A DNA stretch of 64,000 nucleotides from Antedon bifida (lineage: Eukaryota > Echinodermata > Crinoidea > Comatulida > Antedonidae). Positions 24,701 through 32,100 of the stretch are shown one piece after another. The notes under the pieces are model-generated. The model had not been told where the DNA came from and did no database searches. It saw nothing but the letters and a program-made list of their open reading frames with translations. The stretch is from the NCBI GenBank assembly GCA_963402885.1, contig OY727094.1:26166501-26230500 (forward strand), written 5' to 3'. Position 1 is the first letter of the stretch. Every line of letters starts with the position of its first letter. The position numbers and the translations under genes are program-made.

Positions 24701-26141
24701 AACACTTTTAATGTTAAAATCAGTGAGTTTGTTTGTTGAAAAAAATGTAAAACTATCCAGTAAACACAAAATAATTGTCTTTGGTAATGTAAAATTTATT
24801 ATTCTTTCATTGAGTTTATCAGTATATATTTGTTTTATAAAATAATTTCATATTATATACAAATCAATTAATCATAAACATTTTTTTTTATATTAAAATT
24901 TCATAATTTTTGTTGATTTGATTTGTTGAAATTGCATATGAAAAGTTCAATCATGTTTTAAAATATAATACACTAGAATTGTTAAATACAAGATAAATGT
25001 GGAAGGCTGTTGTATTGAGTTTAATAAAAATGGAAGACTACTCTATGTTATGTTATAGTTACTTTGATTATAAATATTAATATACAGTTGAACTTTGTAA
25101 GCTTACACTCTGTGTAACGGACACTCATTTAACAGTCTAAATTAAAAGACCAGCCTATAATTTCAGTGTAAGTAAGAATATTCTTCTGAGTAAAAAATTT
25201 ATTTAATTAATAAAAAAACAGAAATCAAAAACACACAACTCTGAATAGTGAATAAATAAGTTGATTCGGTATTTATGTTGTCTAAATCATGAAATGTTCA
25301 TTTTATTTTTATTTAATAAGTGAAGTGTTTGTACTAAGTCATCATCATTATAGATATACAGTTGTTGACATACTTGCAAATATTTGCTTTTTATTGTAAT
25401 ACTAATATTATTTATGGTATTTCAAGAGCAATTTATAACAACCACAAAACATAAGCACTGTGTAACTTTCCTATAATTTATATAGTATAAGTTAATAGCA
25501 TTTTTAAAAACACACACTTCATAATTTTTGGTTGATGTTTTAGGTGATATTTGTAAATTTGACATCCACAAGCAAAATTTAATATTTCTATTCAATTACA
25601 AATGAAACAGACTCATACAAAAATACATCATATTTCAAGGTGCAATGACAAAACAAAGTTGTCCCATTTGATACTATGCCTTCATAATATTTAAATCTTC
25701 CCAGAATTCTTCCAGGTCATCCTCTCCATTCACCTCTCCGTTGACTTCTCCCTCTTCCTCGACTTCTTCGTCACTGTCCAACTGTCCATTCTCTGTCACC
25801 TGTTCCATATCCCTTGATTCACGCATAAATTCTGCTGTTCTTGGTGAACGTATTGTCTCAGAGTCTGCAGCTAAGAAATCTTCCACTGTCATGCCTAGCT
25901 CACGTTCTATTTCTGCCATAACGTCTTCTTCACAAAGTTCTTCCTTTTTCGACGTGTCCACCGTTCTTGAAATGTCGCTTTCATCCCACTAAAATTGTAA
26001 ACAAATTATTAGATACACTTACGCATGTTTATTTCTCACTAATATTTTTTTTGTCTTAAGATACTTGGAATGATTACACGACATAACTTGACAGAGGAAT
26101 TTCTGGAAAAGAAACTTCACCAACACCAACATTGTGATTGA
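9725..26141 (+). CDS. CLCN6: Chloride/proton exchanger CLC-6 (CLCN6), complete, 22 coding exons
   Basis: CLC-6 is a late-endosomal chloride/proton antiporter. Coding exons: 9725-9802, 10834-10902, 11496-11627, 12311-12377, 13021-13127, 13447-13573, 14386-14512, 14714-14760, 15179-15264, 15926-16039, 16151-16311, 17289-17376, 18007-18151, 18842-18995, 19655-19814, 20257-20363, 21901-22081, 22821-23020, 23318-23426, 23821-23931, 24397-24522, 26061-26141. Phases agree throughout, giving about 858 residues; human CLC-6 is 869. Motifs: [15 protein letters not shown] (selectivity loop), [14 protein letters not shown] with the gating Glu, [12 protein letters not shown] with the proton Glu, [16 protein letters not shown], and two CBS domains, of which the second contains [16 protein letters not shown] joined to [11 protein letters not shown]. 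The CLC-6-specific N-terminal [16 protein letters not shown] block is kept. Two splice oddities: a U12-type intron after exon 4 and a GC donor after exon 16. Confidence 0.96.
12378..13020 (+). other. Probable U12-type (minor spliceosome) intron of CLCN6
   Basis: The donor GTATCCTTTT fits the U12 consensus, and TTTTAAT lies just before the TAG acceptor at a plausible branch-site distance. It is a phase-1 intron. Joining 12377 to 13021 restores a continuous stretch including [12 protein letters not shown], which aligns with human CSQKGCLALSLL. Confidence 0.75.
12605..12690 (+). repeat. Dispersed repeat family D1, copy 1
   Basis: Contains GAGATCCAGCCACTGATACC and AATTTGCCTTTGGATTTATAT. The same 80-bp unit recurs at 20125-20210 and inverted at 63600-63675, with A/T-rich ends. 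Probably a short SINE or MITE fragment. Confidence 0.7.
13188..13333. mobile_element. Hairpin MITE family H1, copy 4
   Basis: Full unit in the CLCN6 intron after exon 5, with the GTGATGTGCCCATATATGGA left block and a mirrored right block. Confidence 0.8.
14948..14984 (+). pseudogene. Duplicated fragment of CLCN6 exon 10 inside an upstream intron
   Basis: 37 bases identical to 15961-15997, the part of CLCN6 exon 10 that encodes [12 protein letters not shown]. The copy sits in the intron between exons 8 and 9, about 1 kb upstream and in the same orientation. It has no matching splice sites, so it looks like a dead exon fragment. Confidence 0.85.
15388..15790 (+). repeat. Tandem array, 80-bp unit, about 5 copies
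   Basis: Unit: CTATTCAGGGGACACCCC, then TATTTTAC, then AAACAAGCGGTATATATATT. Copies differ by a few bases, and the last ends at the shortened GGTATATATTTTAACACT. It lies in the CLCN6 intron between exons 9 and 10. The GGGGACACC core is the same motif as in the PDE9A array at 43640-44378. Confidence 0.9.
16444..16482 (+). mobile_element. Hairpin MITE family H1, left-end fragment
   Basis: Only the left terminus (AAGCTCTGTCTACACTATC and about 20 bases more) survives before unrelated sequence and the S3 SINE. Confidence 0.7.
16555..16830 (+). repeat. SINE family S3 (tRNA-Ser/Leu-like head), copy 1
   Basis: Head degraded, but AGTTTGAGGCTCACTCGCTC marks box B. The shared body TAAACCATAGGTCCAGTGTA continues to a TAAATAAATAATAA tail. 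It matches 18290-18560 (inverted) and 49985-50525. Confidence 0.75.
16873..17023. mobile_element. Hairpin MITE family H1, copy 5
   Basis: Full unit in the CLCN6 intron before exon 12. Its interior reads in the opposite sense to copy 1. Confidence 0.8.
17500..17643. mobile_element. Hairpin MITE family H1, copy 6
   Basis: Diverged full unit (CTGTCTACACTAAAAAAC at the left, GTTTGATAGTCTAGGCA at the right). Confidence 0.75.
17691..17742 (+). mobile_element. Hairpin MITE family H1, copy 7, cut by a SINE
   Basis: The left half of the element stops at GACATGAT, where an inverted S2 SINE begins with its AAT microsatellite. Confidence 0.7.
17743..17950 (-). repeat. SINE family S2, inverted and 5' truncated
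   Basis: Reverse complement of the 3' two-thirds of the 6170-6500 element. It begins with an (AAT)n tail, then CCTGGATTTATATAGC, and the tRNA-like head is missing, as expected for 5' truncation in retrotransposition. Confidence 0.75.
18290..18560 (-). repeat. SINE family S3, inverted, intact head
   Basis: On the minus strand the head reads GAGTGGCCGAGCAGTGGCAC (box A like tRNA-Ser/Leu) and AAGGGTTCGAGGCTCACTC (box B), followed by the S3 body with GGTCCAGTGTACAC. This is the best S3 head in the window. Confidence 0.8.
18560..18660. mobile_element. Pogo/Tigger-like MITE fragment (GGGGACAC family)
   Basis: Contains GGTGTCCCCTTAATAGAGG followed by TTCTACTGTA. The minus strand starts TACAGTAGAACCTCTATTAA, a typical pogo-like terminus. 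Related pieces lie at 15380, 19030-19205, 43480-43610 and 49500-49545. Confidence 0.6.
19030..19205. mobile_element. GGGGACAC-family MITE, diverged copy
   Basis: Repeats of AAAGGGGACACCT, GTGTTCCCTGAATAGGGG and TCCCTTAATAGGAG resemble the 18560-18660 element. It lies in the CLCN6 intron after exon 14. Confidence 0.55.
19389..19600 (+). mobile_element. LINE 3' end fragment
   Basis: The frame beginning at 19389 reads [20 protein letters not shown] and then PSIEVFKP, the conserved end of the second ORF in many non-LTR retrotransposons. A tail with TAAGCGCTTTGGGACAATCT follows. Stops interrupt it; it is a dead 5'-truncated copy in a CLCN6 intron. Confidence 0.75.
19955..20040 (+). repeat. SINE family S4 (tRNA-like head), copy 1
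   Basis: CAGTTGTCTAATGCTGG followed by GCAGAAGATCCAGGGTTCG and AATCTCAGTG gives box A and box B in tRNA spacing. Shared with 20520-20845 and 23590-23725. Confidence 0.65.
20125..20210 (+). repeat. Dispersed repeat family D1, copy 2
   Basis: Near-identical to the unit at 12605-12690, in the CLCN6 intron before exon 16. Confidence 0.7.
20464..20845 (-). repeat. Three tandem S4 tRNA-like heads
   Basis: Three direct copies of about 120 bp. On the minus strand each reads a box A-like GTGGTCTAATAATAGA and a box B-like AGTTCGAATCT, joined by AAAATTATTTGTAAATGGTG. The tandem layout is unusual for a SINE. It lies in the CLCN6 intron just before the long hairpin element. Confidence 0.7.
20897..21792. 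mobile_element. 0.9-kb near-palindromic foldback element
   Basis: Left end GGCGCTAGTTCCGTTTCGCA, right end its complement. Homology continues inward through matched blocks (ATACCCGAAGTT/AACTTCGGGTAT, TTTCTATGGAGCGCCAAAA/TTTTGGCGCTCCATAGAAA, AACTCAGT/ACTGAGTT) to at least 21262 and 21426, so arms are about 365 bp with a loop of about 160. Flanks CCTTCCTT and CCTTCCCT form a 7/8 target-site duplication. No transposase ORF. It lies in the CLCN6 intron between exons 16 and 17. Confidence 0.9.
23590..23725 (-). repeat. SINE family S4, copy 3
   Basis: Minus strand: AAAGTCCCAGTGGTCTTATG (box A region), then AGAAGATCCTGGGTTCGAAT and CTCAGTCGGAGCAG. A clear tRNA-derived unit in a CLCN6 intron. Confidence 0.7.
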
Positions 26142-29100
26142 CCAGATCAATGGATTTCTAGAAAATAAACTTGACCAAACACCAGCCTTATGATTGACCA
26201 GATCAAGGGATTTCTAGAAAATAAACTTGACCAAACACCAGCCTTATGATTAACCAGCAATATCAGAAAAGAAACTTCACCAACACCAACATTGTGATTG
26301 ACCAGATCAATGGATTTCTAGAAAATAAACTTGACCAAACACCAGCCTTATGATTGACCAGATCAAGGGATTTCTAGAAAATAAACTTGACCAAACACCA
26401 GCCTTATGATTAACCAGCAATATCAGAAAAGAAACTTCACCAGCACCAACATTGTGATTGACCAGATCAAGGAATTTCTAGAAAATAAGCTTGACCAAAT
26501 CCTGATTGACCAGCAATATTAGAAAAGAAGCTTCACCAACATCAACATTGTGATTGACAAAACCATTGGATTTCTAGAAAATAAACTTGACCAGCAATAT
26601 TAGAAAAGAAACTTGACCAACACCAGTCTTATGGTTGACCAGACCAAGGAATGTTAGATGAAACTTGACCAACACCAGCCTTATGATTGACCAGACCTAA
26701 GGAATATACGAAATTAAGTTTGACCAACATCAGCATTATGATTTACCAGACCTAAGGAATATAAGAAATTAAGTTTGACCAACATCAGCCTTGTGATTGA
26801 CCAGACCAAGGAATGTTAGAAGAAACTTGAAACACAAGCATTTTGAGTGACCAGACTAAAGAATATTAGAAAAGAAAATGATGAAATTATGATACACATC
26901 CTTTGGACAGTTTAGTGAATTAGTTTATATTTTTCTAAATTATTTTAAAATTCCAAGAGAAGAGAGAATTATTTTATACTTTTTTAGATAATTGTGCATG
27001 TGTATGATAATTGTTAAATTATAAAAATATATATTGTTATGGAAAATTGATATATAATTTAAACAATAAATATTGTTATGTGTGTTTTTTTTTAAATAAG
27101 CATAAATCAAGCGATCAACTCAACTGTTGAATAATTCTATAATTTCGGTGATTTTGCAAAAAAAATCCCTGTGAATTTTGACATTTTATTTTATAAAGTG
27201 GCCCTATGACACCGTAAGGTGGTGATATGGCAATATGCGTGCACATGTAGCAATATTATTTTTTTAGGGATTTTGCAAAAAAATGGGGATTTTGTCGGAA
27301 AATGGGCAAATTTCGACCTTTTTATTTTTTGATAGAAAGTGGTCCTATGCCATAATAAAATGGTGATATGGCAATATTCGTGCAGCTACTAAAATGTTTA
27401 AAAAGCAGACATTAATCGTACCTCAAGATCTTCAGGTTCTTGTTTCTGTACTGGTTCGTCCATCGTGTCCAAATATATTGATTCGGAACTTGAATGGTAG
27501 GTTAGCTCAGACTCTTGTGTCCTTGATCCAGTATCATCGTACACAAGTTCCACTTTGGCTTGGTTGTTTGCCTATATAGAACATAAAAGTCAATTTTATC
27601 GTCGTCATCGTGTCCATATGTTAAAGTCACAGACGAGCGGTAACGGTAAGCGGAAACCGCGAAGCTTTTCCCATATAGAAATCTACTCTCAGCAGGTTTC
27701 CGCACAACCATCCGTCCGCTCTGCGTTTTGTGCAAATAGGCATAAGAAATAACAGAGTTTCCCCCGTACTTTCTGGCCTTTAAACGACTATAGGCCTACT
27801 TCCCATCCCGGTTTACGGACTATAGACATCATTTTGTCAAAATTTCAGCTCACTTCATTGACATCTTCATGGCCTAATCATCGGCGGCTGCTGCCGTAAT
27901 TCCTCTTTAATCTTGGTTCTTTTTAATGCAATGACGTAAGCGTAACGCAAGCAAATTGACCAATGGCAAGCGACACTTCGGATAATCCATCGCTTGTGAT
28001 TGGTCAAATTAATTGTGTTGCCCTTACGTCCTTGCGTTGCGTCGTAGTGGGAATCATGCAAGCTTTAGACCTATGACATAGGTCGTCTTTTCCACTATAC
28101 AAGTACACTATACTAGTACAACAGTAAACATTTAAAGTCTGACTTGCCATATCTACGACCCTATATCGCTCTTCGTCATCCTCCTCTTCTTCCTCTATTC
28201 TAGGAAGACTTCCTCCTACGTCACCCATCTGAACCCACGAATCCACGTCATCATCTTCGCCCTCGGCATGTTGTCTGTTGAGATCTTCGGCATCTTCTAA
28301 ATCGGCGGCGTGGTAACCTGGACTATTACGTAATCGTTTGGAAGACAGTTGTTTTGGTCGCTTGTACTTGAGAATGTGATATAAGATCTGTTGTCCAGTG
28401 TTAAGGTAATTTCACGTGAACATGATCGAGACATATCACAGAAATGTGCTTATGAATATCATATATTGGTATTTGCCTATTTCCCATTCAGATGAGAACT
28501 CGGTTTATTCAGAAATCACGGAAAAATTATCATCATCATTAGGTTATCATAAAAAAGGAAATTAAGCTTAGTTAGGATCGATGACGTAATATTATTTTTG
28601 TTTTCTTAAAGGTGTAATTAACTAAACATAAGTAAATTAGTATAAAGGATACGATAAGATCAAAACCAATCATTAAAATACTGAAAAGAAAAACAAATAT
28701 CGATTTATAATATCAAGAACCAGGGAAATATTGAAATTATTTCACTCTTCCCTCTGAACCAAGAGGGTAAACATTGTTTTAAACGAATTCCTATCAATTA
28801 ACACCAATAATAAACATAACATATTTTTAATTGTTGTACCTTCCTATTGTCCATGGTAGTGTGTCCACAACATGACCAGTCTCCTTGTCGTAGGCCAAGA
28901 TTGATAAAACATAAGTCATATTGGCGAATATCTGAAGAAAATGACAATAAAAAGATCTTCCCAAATGAAGTCGATGCCGCTTCTGCAACAAACAATAATG
29001 TAGGTTATATTAAGATGACGTCATTTTATTACTGACAGCTTTAATTTACCTCTTTAATTATGACGTGCAGTAGTACTGGCGGATGACGTCAATACAGTAT

Positions 29101-32100
29101 CTTAAAAGTCTCGACGGAACAAACAACTATAGATTAGGACTGGAGTACATTAGCGTAATATAGAACCGTTAGCATTGTTCGTAGCTTTAGCTCTTCAAGT
29201 TAGCTTTAAACACAAATCATCCGCTATTTGATCTATTGCGAATAATCATTACTTATGTACAACGATTAATTTTGATTATTCGTTTGAATGACACGAGTTT
29301 GCTGTTTTGACTTTTGGTATTGTTGGCCACATAAACAAATCTCCAACGATAGCAATTAATACTTTGTACCTATTCTAATTCAAAAGATAATTCATAATTT
29401 CATTGAATTATACTCTTATTGAATACGGAATTAATGTGGACTGAAACACCTTGAAGAATTCAGCCACCAGAGCACGCATGCGATGTGTGCTGGTCTGCTA
29501 TCTGGTATCTGGCGTTAAAACTTTTAAGTTTCTTCGTTTGTGACTGTTAATATAGGCTTATTTTTAGGATTCGTTAATTAACTACGCAAATTAAAACATT
29601 TGAACATATAAAACAACAATGTTATTGTTAATGTTACCGTAAATTATAATGTTATAAGCTGATGAAAGTGCGCGCAAAATGGTAACAGAAAACGTATACA
29701 TTTGAATGATGTGCAAGCGAAACCAATCAATTTCTTTCATCAACGGTCGACTACGCCATAATTAGGTTAATCTGGGCCTCAGTACTTAATATAGAGTTGA
29801 ATTGGAAAACATTGAATCAACGTGTGTTTTGCGTGAAGCAAAGATTCGTCTCTGTTCTTCAAGTGAAATGTGCCTGCCTTTTGAAAATTAAACGCGCCAC
29901 AATCTTACCATGGATATAACCTCTGGAATCTTGTACGCACAATACAGCAAACTGGATACTACGCCAAGTACGTAACCGGCTACGGCGTCTTCGGTCTAGG
30001 AAGAAGACATTTAGACTTGTTATAATTGTTTATTGATATGCATTACATTTACAACCTCATTGCAAAGAGGTCCACGTAGGCCTATATACTTTTCCACCTC
30101 GCCTGCCCTGGATATACACCTTACAAGATCTCTCCATTCGTTTATGTTAGTGCAATTTCTTTTATTTTTGCAATCCGCTGCCGCTTTGAGCTAGTTTCAA
30201 GTTAAAAATAATTGATAATTTAGATTAGACACATTGTATGGCTAATGGTTTATAAATCTCTTTTTCATACTTTGATTATTATAGGCCTACTATTATTTCA
30301 TGGATGTGAAGATGTCTTTATTCCCGATGATACAAAAGATCTTAATGTTGAATGATTTCCTCTCTTTATTTGTACTAGAAAATGACTAATTATTTTAAGA
30401 ATCTCGTGAAGTTGAGTCAAGTCGTAAAAAAACAAGTTCACAGAGTTTTTCCATTAACTTATAATTGGAATGAAGGCATACTTTTGTGGTCGTTGGATAG
30501 AGGTTTCTGAATGAATCGTTATTGTTATTATATTGTCACGTTTATAAGCAGTAAAAGGATGCCTTTTTTCATTGTTTAGAACAAAGCATTTCAAATAAAC
30601 CTGAAGAAAGTCTTCGTGGCTTCCAAGTAGAACACGTCCAGTTGGAGACCATTTTGGCTGGCCTGCTTGCGGCTTAGGAATTAACCAGCTACTTAGATAA
30701 GACACGGAGAAGAAGCAAGTTGTCCCTATGCATAACACTTGGAAGCCTGATCCATTCATTTTGTATCGGCTTAGTGAACCAGTTTTCCTTGGCTTGTCTT
30801 TCCAATTAGCTAAAAAATAAATGAAATTATTTAAGCATACTAAATACAGAAATATCGCTTACAAAGATAAAGTTGAATAAATTAATATTTTAATTGAAGC
30901 GTTATCAAAAACTATTACTTAACATAAGAATATTAGAATAATAAATGTTTGTTTGCTTTTCTTGTGAATTAAATCATAAAAATAAACAGAGGACGTATTG
31001 ACGTATTATTGTTACACATTGTCACAAGTTTTACCAAATTATCCAGCGCACGACCAAAGTCAAATAAACTAATCGCATTTCTAGAAAATATAGATTATGT
31101 GTTTTTGGGAGCTCGGTTATCTTCGGATATCGGATAGCTTAGTCGGTTAGATTCGTTGAGTTGATAGCTCAGTCGGTTATCTTCGGACAGTGGATAGCTC
31201 AGTCGGTTATCTTAGAGCGGATAGCTCAGTCGGTTAGCTTCGGAGATGGATAGCTCATTCGGTTAGCTTCGGAGATTGGATATCTCAGTTAGGTCGAAAT
31301 TGGATAGCTCAGTCGGGTCGAGATTGGATAGCTCAGTCGGGTCGATCTCATTGGATATCTCAGTCGGGTCGAGATTGGATAGCTCAATTGGGTCGAGATT
31401 GGATAGCTCAGTCGGGTCGAGATTGGATAGTTCAGTCCGGTCGATCTCATTGGATATCTCAGTCGGGTCGAGATTGGATAGCTCAATTGGGTCGATATTG
31501 GATAGCTCGGTTGGGTCGAGATTGGATATCTCAGTCGAGTCTAGATTGGATAGCTAAGTCGGGTCCAGATTGGATGGCTAAGTCGGGTCTAGATTGGATA
31601 GCTCAGTCGGGTCGAGATTGGATATCTCAGTCCGGTCTAGATTGGATATCTCAGTCGGGTCGAGATTGGATAACTAAGTCGGGTCTAGATTGGATAGCTA
31701 ATTCGGGTCAAGATTGGATAGCTCAGTCGGTTCGAGAATGGATAGCTAAGACGGGTCGAGATTGGATAGAAGTTGTGTAGAGATTGGATAGCTCAGTCGG
31801 GTCGAGATTGGATAGCTCAGTCGGGTCGAGAATGAATAGCTAAGTCGGGTAGAGATTGGATAGAAATTGTGTAGAGTTTGGATATAAATCGGGTCGAAAT
31901 TAGAGAGCTAAGTCGGGTGTAGATTGGATTGCTGAGTCGGGTCTAGATTGGATATCTCAGGTCTACGTACGATTTCCTGCAGGTGAAAAATTACTGTATT
32001 GAAATCCATCGTGTGAACATGGCCTTCTCTTGTGTACATAATAAAAATATTGTCCAATAAATACGACATCCATCACCAAGAAATAAATTGCTGTTAAAAC

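Noticed and set aside
25545..25583. Short frame [12 protein letters not shown] with an AG acceptor, possible CLCN6 last exon
   Set aside because: Does not match the second CBS domain; 26061-26141 encodes the true [11 protein letters not shown] end.
27867..28246. Minus-strand frames continuing past SLC66A1-like exon 8
   Set aside because: Read-through into an M2 MITE; splicing at 28148 to 27571 keeps phase and the acidic character.
31276..31780. Open frames of SRLDSSVG and GRDWIAQS repeats
   Set aside because: The 24-bp tandem array is open in several frames on both strands because the unit is a multiple of three.
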